A DNA stretch of 42,469 bases, taken from contig SVGW01000020.1 in assembly GCA_015056125.1 (NCBI GenBank), forward strand, positions 1-42,469. The letters run 5' to 3'. Below the pieces are notes generated by a model that had not been told where the DNA came from, made no database searches, and worked only from the letters and a program-made list of their open reading frames with translations. Of the stretch, positions 22,702 to 31,381 are shown piece after piece (position 1 is the stretch's first letter; every line of letters begins with the position of its first letter). This DNA comes from Clostridiales bacterium. GTDB lineage: Bacteria; Bacillota; Clostridia; Christensenellales; Aristaeellaceae. The position numbers and the translations under genes were made by a program.

Positions 22702-24726
22702 ATGACCGATCGCATCCGTGCGATGAAAGATTTTCAGTGGGAGCGAAAGCATCATGCTGCCCGCATTCAGCTTGATAGAAATATGAAGCTTCCTTATCGT
22801 GACGCCAATTTGCCCGATTATACCCGCACAGCCCTGCGCCTGAAACTGGCGCTGGATATGGAAAGCCCCTTCCTATTTCCCAATGAATTGATCGCCTTTA
22901 CCCGCACCGTTCCCGCTCTCCCGCTTATTTTTGATGAAAAGGAGTGGGCCGATATCAAAGCTGCCCACTTCATTCACGAAATGGGCAATATCAGCAATCT
23001 TTCTCCCGATTACGGCACCATCATTCAATCGGGCCTGCTGGTGCTGAAGGAACAGCTCACCGGCAGCGAATATCACAAGGCCATAGCCGCCTCCATCGAT
23101 GCCGTGCTTTCCCTCACCGCCCGCTACGAGGCCGCCGCCCGGGAAAATGGAAACGTTGCCCTTGCCGATGTGCTGAAAAAAGTGCCTGCTCATGGCGCTT
23201 CCTCCTTCCGGGAAGCCCTTCAATCTTTGCGCATTCTCCACTATGCCATGTGGTGCGAAGGAGATTATCATAATACCCTGGGCCGATTTGATCAGTATAT
23301 GCTTCCTTATCTTGAAAAGGATCTTCAAAGCGGCGCAGAAACCGAAGAAAGCGCATTTGAGCTTTTGGAAGCCTTCTTTCTTTCCTGCAATCGGGACAGC
23401 GATCTCTATCCCGGCATGCAGCAGGGGGATAATGGGCAGAGCATGGTGCTGGGCGGCATGACCGTTGACGGAAAAGACGGTTTTAACCTGCTTTCAAAAA
23501 TGTGCCTGAAAGCCAGCGGAGAGCTTCGGCTCATCGACCCCAAGATCAATCTGCGCGTTAGCAAGGATACACCCCTCTGGGTATATGAAATGGGCACCCA
23601 GCTTACCAAGCTAGGCCTGGGCTTCCCCCAATATGAAAACGATGATATTGCCATTCCTGCCTTGATGAAGCTCGGCTATGCCGAGGAAGATGCCCGCAAT
23701 TATGCTATGGCCGCCTGCTGGGAATTCATCATTCCCGCCAGAGGCATGGAAATCCCCAATATCGGCGCCTTGCCCTTTGCCAATTCCGTGGATAGCGTGA
23801 TCCGGGAAAAGCTGTTAAGCTGCGAAAATATGGAAATGCTGAAAGCTGCCATCAAAGAAGATATCTTTGCCCGGGTCAAGGAAACCCTTGCTGAGCGTAA
23901 AAATCTTTATTTCATTCCTTCCCCCTATCTTTCTCTCTTTTTTGACGGCTGCCTGAAAAACGAAAAAGATATTTCCCTTGGCAACAAGTATAACAATTGG
24001 GGCCTCCACGGAACAGGCGTGGCCGCTGCTGCCGATATGCTGGCTGCTGTGGAGCACACGGTATTTCAGGGCGAAACCGCTAAAGAAACTTTGCTTTCCG
24101 CCATGGAAAAGAATTTTGAAGGCTATGCCCCCCTGCAGGATCGGTTAAAAAATCACTGTCCCAAGATGGGCAATGATGATGACCGGGCCGACCGGTATGC
24201 ATCCTGGCTTCTTTCCACATTTGCCGATGCCGTAAATGGCCATAAAAACGAACGCGGCGGCATTGTTCGCGCCGGCACGGGCTCTGCCATGTATTATATT
24301 TTCCATGCCAATGAATTGGGCGCTACGGCAGATGGCCGGGAAAAGGGCGTGCCCCTGCCCGCCAATTATGCCCCCTCCCTGAATATCCGCTTAAACGGCC
24401 CTGTTTCCCTGATTAAGTCCTTTACCAAGCCTGATTTAGCCCGCACCATCAACGGCGGCCCCCTTACCATCGAATTTTCCGAAAGCGTATTTACGCAGGC
24501 GGAATCCATCACCAAGGTGGCACAGCTGGTGCAGCTGTTTATTCAGCTTGGCGGCCACCAGCTGCAGCTCAATACCGTGAATCGCGATCGGCTTTTGGAC
24601 GCACAGGCGCACCCCGAAAACTACCGTAATCTCATCGTGCGCGTATGGGGCTGGAGCGGCTATTTTGTGGAATTGGATAAGTGCTATCAGGATCACATCA
24701 TCCGCCGGGCCGAATTGCTGGTATAA
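22702..24726 (+). CDS. Glycyl radical enzyme of unassigned class
   Basis: 674-residue oxygen-sensitive radical enzyme of the PFL/dehydratase superfamily. The C-terminal radical loop reads LIVRVWGWSGYFVELD (about 648-663), with the radical glycine in WSG or GWS context equivalent to RVxGYSA. The catalytic cysteine lies in NYAMAACWEFIIPA (about 333-346), with a Glu two residues later (CxE), as in lyases and dehydratases, whereas pyruvate formate-lyase has Cys-Cys. HYAMWCEGDYHNTLGRFDQYM near 179-199 is the conserved barrel segment. Relatives usually have 780-850 residues, so about 100 are missing, mostly at the N-terminus. Activase lies 3 bases downstream. Choline, glycerol, isethionate or hydroxyproline substrates cannot be assigned. 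Cytosolic; no microcompartment genes nearby. Confidence 0.85.
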   Translation: MTDRIRAMKDFQWERKHHAARIQLDRNMKLPYRDANLPDYTRTALRLKLALDMESPFLFPNELIAFTRTVPALPLIFDEKEWADIKAAHFIHEMGNISNLSPDYGTIIQSGLLVLKEQLTGSEYHKAIAASIDAVLSLTARYEAAARENGNVALADVLKKVPAHGASSFREALQSLRILHYAMWCEGDYHNTLGRFDQYMLPYLEKDLQSGAETEESAFELLEAFFLSCNRDSDLYPGMQQGDNGQSMVLGGMTVDGKDGFNLLSKMCLKASGELRLIDPKINLRVSKDTPLWVYEMGTQLTKLGLGFPQYENDDIAIPALMKLGYAEEDARNYAMAACWEFIIPARGMEIPNIGALPFANSVDSVIREKLLSCENMEMLKAAIKEDIFARVKETLAERKNLYFIPSPYLSLFFDGCLKNEKDISLGNKYNNWGLHGTGVAAAADMLAAVEHTVFQGETAKETLLSAMEKNFEGYAPLQDRLKNHCPKMGNDDDRADRYASWLLSTFADAVNGHKNERGGIVRAGTGSAMYYIFHANELGATADGREKGVPLPANYAPSLNIRLNGPVSLIKSFTKPDLARTINGGPLTIEFSESVFTQAESITKVAQLVQLFIQLGGHQLQLNTVNRDRLLDAQAHPENYRNLIVRVWGWSGYFVELDKCYQDHIIRRAELLV

Positions 24727-24729
24727 TCC

Positions 24730-25581
24730 ATGAAAACAGGCATTGTTTTCGATATCAAGGAATTTGCCGTTTTTGACGGCCCAGGAATCCGCACCACCGT
24801 TTTCATGAAGGGCTGTCCCCTTCGCTGCCAATGGTGCCATAATCCGGAAGGGCTTTCCCCCAAGCCCCAGCTGATGGTGAGCAAGGCCGCTTGTATCCAT
24901 TGCGGCGCATGCCAAAAAGCTTGCCCGCATCCGGATCGCTGCGCTGCCTGCGGTGCCTGCATCCCCTATTGCCGGGGCGGCCTTCGAAAAATCTGCGGTG
25001 TTTCCTGGCTGGATAGCGATTTGGCCCATCGACTGATCAAAGATCGGGATGTATACACAGCTTCCGGCGGTGGCGTCACCTTTTCAGGCGGCGAACCGCT
25101 GATGCAGTGGGAATTTGTTTCTTCTGTCATTGACCATCTTCCCGGTATCCACACCGCCATTGAAACCAGTGGCTACGCCCCGGACGCCGTATTTGAAGAT
25201 GCCATTCAACGCTGTGATCTAATCCTGATGGATTGGAAGGTCAGCGATCCCGCGCTTCACAGGCGATATACAGGCGTGGATCAAGCCCCTATCCGCCGCC
25301 ATCTTAAAATGCTTTCTCAAAGCGATACGCCTTTTTACCTTCGCATGCCCATCATTCCCGGCGTTAACGATAATAAAGAGCATTTTGAAACAGCGGCACA
25401 ATTGGTCGCAAAAGCAAAGAATCTCGTTCGGGTGGATATCCTTCCCTATCAGCGGGCTGCCGGCGCAAAATATGGAATGGTGGGCAAAACCTATCAGCCG
25501 GATTTTCCGGAGGATAAGCCACCAGCCATTTTTACTGAATCATTTGATCAGTTGAATATCCCTTACCAAGTATTCAAATAA
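24730..25581 (+). CDS. Glycyl radical enzyme activase (radical SAM)
   Basis: 283-residue activating enzyme that uses S-adenosylmethionine to install the glycyl radical on its partner. The radical SAM cluster motif CPLRCQWC (CxxxCxxC) is at about residues 30-37 and is preceded by FAVFDGPGIRTTVFMKGC. A ferredoxin-like insert with two four-cysteine sets, CIHCGACQKAC and CAACGACIPYC (about 56-82), is present, as in dehydratase-type activases and not in PFL activase. VTFSGGEPLMQ (about 116-126) is the GGE SAM-binding motif. It follows the enzyme gene by 3 bases, so the two form a dedicated pair. A shared bidirectional terminator ends the transcript. Confidence 0.94.
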   Translation: MKTGIVFDIKEFAVFDGPGIRTTVFMKGCPLRCQWCHNPEGLSPKPQLMVSKAACIHCGACQKACPHPDRCAACGACIPYCRGGLRKICGVSWLDSDLAHRLIKDRDVYTASGGGVTFSGGEPLMQWEFVSSVIDHLPGIHTAIETSGYAPDAVFEDAIQRCDLILMDWKVSDPALHRRYTGVDQAPIRRHLKMLSQSDTPFYLRMPIIPGVNDNKEHFETAAQLVAKAKNLVRVDILPYQRAAGAKYGMVGKTYQPDFPEDKPPAIFTESFDQLNIPYQVFK

Positions 25582-25582
25582 A

Positions 25583-25616
25583 AAAATGCTGCAAGCACGA
25601 TCACTTGCAGCATTTT
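25583..25616. terminator. Bidirectional terminator
   Basis: AAAATGCTGCAAG (25583-25595) pairs perfectly with CTTGCAGCATTTT (25604-25616), with A/T runs on both sides, between the convergent activase and fhs genes. Confidence 0.92.
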
Positions 25617-25628
25617 CAAGTTTTTGGA

Positions 25629-27296
25629 TCAGAACAGGCCGATAATCTTTCCTTCGGCATCCACGTCGATTTTTTCAGCGGCGGGCACCTTGGGTAAGCC
25701 GGGCATGGTCATAATATCTCCGGTAAGGGCCACGATGAAGCCGGCGCCAGCGGATACTTTCAGGTTCCTCACCGTTACGGTAAAGCCCTTGGGTGCGCCA
25801 AGCAAAGTGGGATCATCGGAGAAAGAATACTGAGTCTTGGCCATGCAGATCGGAAGGCCGCCAAAGCCCAGTTTTTCCAATTGTGCCGCCTGCTTCTTGG
25901 CGGCAGGGGTGAGCATCACGCCATCGCCGTGGTATACGTTCTTAACGATCAAATCAATCTTTTCCTCAATGGACTTATCCAAAGGATAGCTGAAGGAAAA
26001 GTTGTTGGGCATTTCGCAAAGCCGCACCACTTCTTCCGCCAAGACCATGCCTCCCTCGCCGCCCTTGGCCCATACTTCGGACAAGGCCACATTCACATGC
26101 AGCGCCTTGCATTCCTCTTCAATCAGCTTCAGTTCCGCTTCCGTATCCGTGGGAAAGCGATTGATCGCCACCACGCAGGGCAGCTGATATACCTTGGTCA
26201 TGTTTTCTACGTGCTGGAGCAAATTGGGCAAGCCCTTTTTCAGAGCGTCAAGGTCTTCTGTGCCAAGCTCCGTCTTGGGCAAGCCGCCGTGCATTTTCAA
26301 TGCGCGCACAGTCGCCACTACCACCACGGCATCCGGGGTGAGTCCATTCACCCGGCACTTGATATCCAGGAATTTTTCAGCGCCAAGATCAGCGCCAAAG
26401 CCGGCTTCGGTAATGATGTAATCCCCCAGCTTCAAGGCAGTGCGGGTAGCCATAATGGAATTGCAGCCATGGGCAATATTGGCAAAGGGGCCGCCATGCA
26501 CGATGGCAGGGGTGCCTTCTAACGTCTGCACCAGATTGGGCTTCATGGCGTCCTTAAGCAAAGCAGCCATGGCGCCGGCGGCCTTGAGCTGGCCTGCGGT
26601 CACAGGTTCTTCCGCATAAGTATAAGCCACCACGATGCGGGAAAGGCGTTCCTTTAAATCTTCCAGACCATCCGCCAGGCAAAGCACCGCCATAATTTCA
26701 GAGGCCACCGTGATATCATAGCCGTCTTCCCGAGGCACGCCGTTGACTCTCCCGCCCAGACCATCCGTCACAAAGCGGAGCTGGCGATCGTTCATATCCA
26801 CGCAGCGGCGCCATACGATGCGGCGAGGATCGATATTCAGGCTGTTGCCCTGATAGATATGGTTATCCAGCATGGCCGCCAAGAGATTATTGGCGGCGCC
26901 GATGGCATGGAAATCGCCGGTAAAATGCAAATTGATATCTTCCATGGGAATCACCTGGGCATAGCCGCCGCCGGCAGCGCCGCCCTTGATACCAAATACC
27001 GGGCCCAAGGAAGGCTCGCGCAGGGCCACAATGGATTTTTTCCCAATCCTGCGAAGGCCATCCGCCAAGCCGATGGTGGTGGTGGTTTTACCCTCGCCGG
27101 CAGGCGTGGGGGTGATAGCCGTTACAAGGATGAGCTTTCCATCCTTGCCGCCCTTTTCGCGAATGGCGCGGGCATCCAACTTGGCTTTGTAATATCCGTA
27201 GGGCTCCAGCAGGCTTTCGTCAATCTGGGCAGCCCGGGCGATTTCCATAATGGGACGAATGGGTGTGGACTGGGCGATTTCGATATCGGTGAGCAT
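25629..27296 (-). CDS. fhs: Formate-tetrahydrofolate ligase
   Basis: Cytosolic enzyme joining formate to tetrahydrofolate with ATP to give 10-formyl-THF; 555 residues, full length. The ATP-binding P-loop [16 protein letters not shown] is near residues 63-78, [22 protein letters not shown] near 94-115 and the conserved [13 protein letters not shown] near 120-132. It supplies purine and fMet synthesis and, in acetogens, the methyl branch of the Wood-Ljungdahl pathway; no other pathway gene is visible. The start is preceded by GGAGG, with a consensus promoter upstream. Its position beside a glycyl radical enzyme invites a formate link, but the two are not co-transcribed. Confidence 0.97.
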   Translation of the reverse strand: MLTDIEIAQSTPIRPIMEIARAAQIDESLLEPYGYYKAKLDARAIREKGGKDGKLILVTAITPTPAGEGKTTTTIGLADGLRRIGKKSIVALREPSLGPVFGIKGGAAGGGYAQVIPMEDINLHFTGDFHAIGAANNLLAAMLDNHIYQGNSLNIDPRRIVWRRCVDMNDRQLRFVTDGLGGRVNGVPREDGYDITVASEIMAVLCLADGLEDLKERLSRIVVAYTYAEEPVTAGQLKAAGAMAALLKDAMKPNLVQTLEGTPAIVHGGPFANIAHGCNSIMATRTALKLGDYIITEAGFGADLGAEKFLDIKCRVNGLTPDAVVVVATVRALKMHGGLPKTELGTEDLDALKKGLPNLLQHVENMTKVYQLPCVVAINRFPTDTEAELKLIEEECKALHVNVALSEVWAKGGEGGMVLAEEVVRLCEMPNNFSFSYPLDKSIEEKIDLIVKNVYHGDGVMLTPAAKKQAAQLEKLGFGGLPICMAKTQYSFSDDPTLLGAPKGFTVTVRNLKVSAGAGFIVALTGDIMTMPGLPKVPAAEKIDVDAEGKIIGLF

Positions 27297-27337
27297 GTCA
27301 GATCCTCCATTGATTCATAATATATGGATTCTTCGAT

Positions 27338-27366
27338 ATTATAACGTATTTTTCCTTAACTTTCAA
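27338..27366 (-). promoter_or_regulatory. Promoter of fhs
   Basis: On the minus strand TTGAAA (27366-27361), 17 bases, TATAAT (27343-27338). Confidence 0.82.
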
Positions 27367-27404
27367 CATCCGCACGAGAAATCTGTGCGAAATAATCCGC
27401 AAAA

Positions 27405-27478
27405 AGTCGAACGTTTTTTGCTCCAACCGCATAATCATCCATTTTTCGAGGAAGGATAGAGAATGAGAATGCATGAAT
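27405..27478 (+). promoter_or_regulatory. SigH-type promoter and Spo0A-box-like site of spoIIA
   Basis: GAAGGATAG (27451-27459), 12 bases, CATGAAT (27472-27478) fits the SigH pattern RNAGGAWWW-N11/12-RNNGAAT with one mismatch in each element. Upstream, AGTCGAA (27405-27411) matches the Spo0A box TGTCGAA at six of seven positions. In Bacillus subtilis spoIIA is driven by SigH with Spo0A. No sigma-A-like promoter is evident here. Confidence 0.6.
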
Positions 27479-27512
27479 ATATAGTTTCGATGCAGATTGG
27501 GGAGGGAAGCTT

Positions 27513-27812
27513 ATGGAACATGAACGGAGGCGGGATACGCTCACCGTGTATCTTTCCGGGGAACTGGATCATTGCTGTGCGCAGAGCATCAGAAGAGAAT
27601 TGGATCATCTGATATCCGATTCATCGGTTCGGCATTTGGTGTTGGATATGAAGCAGATGGGATTTATGGATTCATCGGGCATCGGCGTGATTCTGGGGCG
27701 TTACCGCGCCATGCATCAGCGGGGCGGCACGGTATCAGTCAAAAACATGAATCCGCAGGTGCACAGAATATTTATCCTGTCCGGGATGCAGCAAGTCATC
27801 CGGATCATGTAA
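27513..27812 (+). CDS. spoIIAA: Anti-sigma F factor antagonist SpoIIAA
   Basis: 99-residue STAS-domain protein that in the forespore binds SpoIIAB and frees SigF. The phosphorylatable serine lies in MGFMDSSGIGVILGRY (about 49-64), the exact family signature; DTLTVYLSGELDH (about 8-20) is the first STAS strand. It is slightly shorter than the Bacillus protein (117), mainly at the end. The ATG follows GGGGAGGG. First gene of the three-gene spoIIA operon, 14 bases before spoIIAB. Confidence 0.95.
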   Translation: MEHERRRDTLTVYLSGELDHCCAQSIRRELDHLISDSSVRHLVLDMKQMGFMDSSGIGVILGRYRAMHQRGGTVSVKNMNPQVHRIFILSGMQQVIRIM

Positions 27813-27826
27813 CGGAGGAGTAAACC

Positions 27827-28258
27827 ATGCAGATTATCAACCAAATGAAGCTGGAATTTCTCAGCATCCCGGAAAATGAAGGGTTCGCCCGGGTAGCCGT
27901 AAGCGCATTCGCCGTGCAGCTTGACCCCACGCTGGATATGCTGGCGGATATAAAAACGGCGGTGAGCGAAGCCGTCACCAATGCCATTGTGCACGGCTAT
28001 GCCGAAAATATGGGCGTTGTCAGCATTTCGGCTTCGCTCTTTGAAAATGGGCTTCTTTCTGTTTCAGTAGCCGACCGTGGACGGGGCATTGACGATATCC
28101 CCCAGGCCATGCAGCCCTTCTTCACCACCCAGCCGGAAAAAGAGCGCTCCGGCATGGGCTTTTCCGTGATGCAAACCTTTATGGACAGAGTGACAGTGGA
28201 ATCCGTGCCGGGAGAAGGAACCACAGTGCGCATGGAAAAAAAGCTGAAGGAAGCCTGA
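27827..28258 (+). CDS. spoIIAB: Anti-sigma F factor SpoIIAB
   Basis: 143-residue serine kinase/anti-sigma factor of the GHKL ATPase fold. The N-box is DIKTAVSEAVTNAIVHGY (about 42-59), with VADRGRGIDDI (about 79-89) and SGMGFSVMQTFMD (about 105-117) completing the ATP site. It holds SigF inactive before septation and phosphorylates SpoIIAA. Normal family length. Its stop lies one base before the sigF start, so expression is tightly coupled and stoichiometric. Confidence 0.95.
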   Translation: MQIINQMKLEFLSIPENEGFARVAVSAFAVQLDPTLDMLADIKTAVSEAVTNAIVHGYAENMGVVSISASLFENGLLSVSVADRGRGIDDIPQAMQPFFTTQPEKERSGMGFSVMQTFMDRVTVESVPGEGTTVRMEKKLKEA

Positions 28259-28259
28259 A

Positions 28260-28913
28260 ATGAGCCTCTATCTCCTGGCACAGCAGGGCGACCCAGATGC
28301 GCTTTCCTGCCTGATCCGCAAGCATATCCCTTTGGTGCAGGCGCTTTCCAAGCGCTTTTCCTATTGCGAAGACGCCTTTCAGCAAGGATGTCTGGGGCTT
28401 TTGTTGGCCATTCGCGGCTTTCAGGAATCCCTGGGCTATTGCTTTTCCACCTATGCAGTGCCTGTGATCCTTGGAGAAATGCGCAGGGCTTTTACTAAAT
28501 CCCTGGGCTGGCGCGCAAGGCGCACCCTGAATAAGGCGAAAGCCTATCAGGATGAAATCATCAAGGCAACGGGAAAGGAGCCAAGTATAAAAGAAATGGC
28601 CCAGGCAGCGGGAACCGCACCGCAAGACTTGATCCTGCTCTTGGAACGGGATCAGGAAATCCTGCTCCAAGAAAGCGATCAGCTGCTTTTATCTTTCCCC
28701 GATCCTCACAGCGATTCCTGGCTGATTCGCTTTTTCATCCGGGATATTCTATCCAGAATGAGCAAAAAAGATCAATGGCTGATTCAAAAACGCTTCCGGG
28801 AAGGCATCAGCCAGCAGGAATTGGCTGATCGGCTCTCCATCAGCCAGTCCACCCTTTCCCGATATGAAAAGAAAGTGCGCCAATTATTCATAGAGGCATG
28901 GAATGGGCCATAA
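28260..28913 (+). CDS. sigF: Sporulation sigma factor SigF
   Basis: 217-residue forespore-specific sigma-70-family factor; the Bacillus protein has 255, so this is shortened at the N-terminus. Region 2 is seen as LIRKHIPLVQALSKRF...EDAFQQGCLGLLLAIRGF (about 18-60) and FSTYAVPVILGEMRRAF (about 63-79). Region 3 has SIKEMAQAAGTAPQDLI (about 109-125), and region 4 has ISQQELADRLSISQSTLSRYEKKV (about 182-205). Identification rests on the operon order spoIIAA-spoIIAB-sigF as well as sequence. No spoVA genes follow, unlike in Bacillus; rplJ comes next. Confidence 0.95.
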   Translation: MSLYLLAQQGDPDALSCLIRKHIPLVQALSKRFSYCEDAFQQGCLGLLLAIRGFQESLGYCFSTYAVPVILGEMRRAFTKSLGWRARRTLNKAKAYQDEIIKATGKEPSIKEMAQAAGTAPQDLILLLERDQEILLQESDQLLLSFPDPHSDSWLIRFFIRDILSRMSKKDQWLIQKRFREGISQQELADRLSISQSTLSRYEKKVRQLFIEAWNGP

Positions 28914-28936
28914 AGAAATATTTTTAAAATAAATGC

Positions 28937-28965
28937 TTGACGTATATAGGAATCTGTGCTATAAT
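28937..28965 (+). promoter_or_regulatory. Promoter of rplJ-rplL
   Basis: TTGACG (28937-28942), 17 bases, TATAAT (28960-28965), with an AT-rich upstream stretch resembling an UP element at 28915-28935. Confidence 0.9.
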
Positions 28966-28971
28966 TTCTTT

Positions 28972-29098
28972 CGGCTTGAAAGAGCCTGTGCCGTAGACAG
29001 CAGGTGCGCATTGCGCGTAAAGGGTTTTCCCGCCCGCCGAGGTGCGAGGAAGCATGCTTGTAATGCCCTTGTGCCCACGCACAGGGGTTTCTTTTATT
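28972..29098 (+). ncRNA. Ribosomal protein L10 leader
   Basis: The 5' leader of rplJ has the layout of the L10 leader, by which the L10-L12 complex represses its own synthesis. A structured GC-rich segment (28980-29060) precedes a terminator hairpin, CCCTTGTGC (29066-29074) with GCACAGGGG (29079-29087), ending in TTTCTTTTATT. The hairpin stands 30 bases before the ribosome binding site, which fits attenuation. The kink-turn consensus was not checked base by base. Confidence 0.75.
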
Positions 29099-29126
29099 CA
29101 CGGCCGCAAGGAAGGTGAATGAACAC

Positions 29127-29630
29127 ATGAGCAAGAACCTGGAAAACAAAAAGGTGGTCGTGGCTGATATTCTGAATAAGCTTCAGAATGCTCAGTCCGT
29201 CGTGATCGTGCATTACTCCGGTATCACGGTTGAGGAAGTGACCGAGCTGCGCAACCAGTGCCGCAACAATGGCGTGGAATACTGCGTGCTCAAGAATACC
29301 CTCGTTCGTCGTGCCCTGCACGAAATGAACATCACCGGTCTGGATGAACATCTGGAAGGCCCCAGCGCTTTCGCTTTCGGCATGACTGACGCCGTGGCGC
29401 CCGCTAAGGTGATCTGCGATTTCATCGAAAAGTCCAAGAAGGATAACCTGGCTGTTAAGGCCGGCCTGATGGGCACCGAAGTGATGGACGCCAAGGCTGT
29501 GGTGGCCCTGTCCAAGCTCCCCTCCCGCGAGGTGCTCCTCGCCCGTCTGGTGGGCTCCCTCAAGGCTCCCATTTCCAACCTGGTGTATGCGCTGGAAGCG
29601 CTGCGCAAGAAGCAGGCTGGCGAAGAATAA
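29127..29630 (+). CDS. rplJ: 50S ribosomal protein L10
   Basis: 167-residue base of the ribosomal stalk, binding 23S rRNA and the L7/L12 dimers. Conserved segments: KKVVVADILNKLQNAQSVVIVHYSGITVEEVTELR split across residues 8-42, VLKNTLVRRALHE near 56-68 and LVGSLKAPISNLVYALEAL near 139-157. The ATG is chosen because AAGGAAGG lies ahead of it; a GTG reading 12 bases upstream sits on the binding site. It is followed by rplL after 55 bases. The usual rplK-rplA genes upstream are absent here. Confidence 0.97.
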   Translation: MSKNLENKKVVVADILNKLQNAQSVVIVHYSGITVEEVTELRNQCRNNGVEYCVLKNTLVRRALHEMNITGLDEHLEGPSAFAFGMTDAVAPAKVICDFIEKSKKDNLAVKAGLMGTEVMDAKAVVALSKLPSREVLLARLVGSLKAPISNLVYALEALRKKQAGEE

Positions 29631-29685
29631 TCGCTGCCTGAATTTCTAACAACAAGATTACAATAATAATTGGAGGATTCGCATC

Positions 29686-30060
29686 ATGACTCATGAAGAA
29701 TTTTTTGCCGCGATTGACGCGATGACCGTTCTTGAGCTGAACGAACTGGTCAAGGCTTTCGAAGAAAAGTATGGCGTTTCTGCTGCCGCTCCTGTGGCTA
29801 TGGTTGCCGCTCCCGGCGCTGCCGCTGCTGCCCCCGCTGAAGAGCAGACCGAATTTGACGTGATCCTGGTCAACCCCGGCTCCGAAAAGATCAAGGTTAT
29901 CAAGGCCGTGCGCGAAGTCGTTTCCGGTCTGGGCCTGAAGGAAGCCAAGGACTTCGTGGAAGCCGTGCCGAAGGCTCTGAAGGAAGGCGCTTCCAAGGAA
30001 GAAGCCGAAAAGATCAAGGCCATGTTCGCCGAAATCGGCGCCACCGTGGAAGTCAAGTAA
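29686..30060 (+). CDS. rplL: 50S ribosomal protein L7/L12
   Basis: 124-residue stalk protein that recruits translation factors. N-terminal dimerisation helix pair ([20 protein letters not shown]), Ala-rich hinge at about 36-53, and the C-terminal domain with [21 protein letters not shown] and [23 protein letters not shown] precedes the ATG. A strong terminator follows directly, and rpoB, the usual next gene, is not there. Confidence 0.98.
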   Translation: MTHEEFFAAIDAMTVLELNELVKAFEEKYGVSAAAPVAMVAAPGAAAAAPAEEQTEFDVILVNPGSEKIKVIKAVREVVSGLGLKEAKDFVEAVPKALKEGASKEEAEKIKAMFAEIGATVEVK

Positions 30061-30078
30061 TTTTCACATTGGCTATCG

Positions 30079-30106
30079 CCCGTCACGCTTACGTGGCGGG
30101 TTTTTT
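30079..30106 (+). terminator. Terminator of rplJ-rplL
   Basis: CCCGTCAC (30079-30086) pairs with GTGGCGGG (30093-30100) with one wobble, followed by six T residues. Confidence 0.92.
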
Positions 30107-30168
30107 CTTGCAATCTTTCACATTTGTGCATTCTATCTCCAAATTTCAAATTTTTTTCCAATCTTCGA

Positions 30169-30197
30169 TTGAATGTTTTCGTATTCTGGGCTATAAT
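30169..30197 (+). promoter_or_regulatory. Promoter of the Ldh2-malic enzyme operon
   Basis: TTGAAT (30169-30174), 17 bases, TATAAT (30192-30197). Confidence 0.8.
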
Positions 30198-30235
30198 AGA
30201 TGCAACTGGATTACCATTACAAGGAGGAAACGATT

Positions 30236-31360
30236 GTGGCTTCTAAATCCATTCGGTATACCTATGAACAACTCAACACTTTCTGCATGGACGCTTTCAT
30301 GAAATTCGGCTTCAATGCAGATCAGGCGCGCATCATCACGGACGTGCTTCTCCTTTCCGACCTTTACGGCATCGAAAGCCATGGCATGCAGCGCCTGGTG
30401 CGCTATCACAAGGGCATTGAAAAGGGCCTGATCAAGATCGATGCCAAGCCCGAAATCGTGCATGAAACCCCCGTTTCTGCCGTGATCGATGCTCATGATT
30501 CCATGGGTCAGCTGGTTTCCCATCAGGCCATGAGCCTGGCGATCGAAAAGGCCAAGAAGACCGGTATGGCCATCGTATCCGTGCGCAATTCCAACCACTT
30601 TGGCATCGCCGGCTACTATGCCAAGATGGCCTGTGATCAGGGCCTGATGGGTATGGCCATGACCAATAGCGAAGCCATCATGGTGCCCACCTTTGCCCGC
30701 ATGGCTATGATCGGCTCCAACCCCATCGCCGTGGCCCTGCCCGCCGATCCCTATCCCTTCTTCTTTGACGCCTCCACCACCGTGGTTACCCGCGGCAAGT
30801 TGGAAGTGTACAATAAGATGCAAAAGCCCCTGGTGGAAGGCTGGGCCCTGAATAAGGATGGCCACCCCTCTACCGATGCCAAGGACGTGCTGCAGAATAT
30901 CGTTGCCAAGAACGGCGGCGGCATCATGCCCCTGGGCGGCAACACCGAGCCCCTGGGCAGCCATAAGGGCTATGGCTACGGCATGCTGTGCGAAATCTTC
31001 TGCTCCGTGTTCTCTCAGGGCACTCCTTCCAGCCACGTAAACGTGGGCGGCAAGAGCGGCACCTGCCATGGCTTCATGGCGGTGGATCCCAACGTATTTG
31101 GGGATGCTCAGGCCATTAAGGAGCATTTCTCCGCCTATCTGCAGGAACTGCGCGACGCCCCCAAGGCCGATGGCCAGACCCGCATCTACACCCATGGCGA
31201 AAAAGAAGTGGCCGCCTATGCCGATCGCATGGCCAACGGCATCGATGTAAACATCAACACCGTCGCCGAAATGGTGGATATGGCCAACTTCCTGGGTATG
31301 GATAGCGAAAAGTATCTGGGCAAGGTGGATGTAGCCGGCCTGGAGAGCAGCTATAAGTAA
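30236..31360 (+). CDS. Ldh2-family malate/lactate-type dehydrogenase
   Basis: 374-residue NAD(P)-dependent 2-hydroxyacid dehydrogenase of the Ldh2/MDH2 (non-Rossmann) family. Conserved features: SDLYGIESHGMQRLVRYH (about 40-57), IVSVRNSNHFGIAGYYA (about 117-133) with the catalytic His, MTNSEAIMVP and GSNPIAVALPA (about 162-172), and HKGYGYGMLCEI near 243-254. The GTG start follows AGGAGG; the longer ATG reading starts in the promoter. Members act on malate, lactate, ureidoglycolate or sulfolactate; the malic enzyme gene 21 bases downstream favours malate. Cytosolic. Confidence 0.85.
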   Translation: MASKSIRYTYEQLNTFCMDAFMKFGFNADQARIITDVLLLSDLYGIESHGMQRLVRYHKGIEKGLIKIDAKPEIVHETPVSAVIDAHDSMGQLVSHQAMSLAIEKAKKTGMAIVSVRNSNHFGIAGYYAKMACDQGLMGMAMTNSEAIMVPTFARMAMIGSNPIAVALPADPYPFFFDASTTVVTRGKLEVYNKMQKPLVEGWALNKDGHPSTDAKDVLQNIVAKNGGGIMPLGGNTEPLGSHKGYGYGMLCEIFCSVFSQGTPSSHVNVGGKSGTCHGFMAVDPNVFGDAQAIKEHFSAYLQELRDAPKADGQTRIYTHGEKEVAAYADRMANGIDVNINTVAEMVDMANFLGMDSEKYLGKVDVAGLESSYK

Positions 31361-31381
31361 TATTTTAGGAGGATGAAGCAA

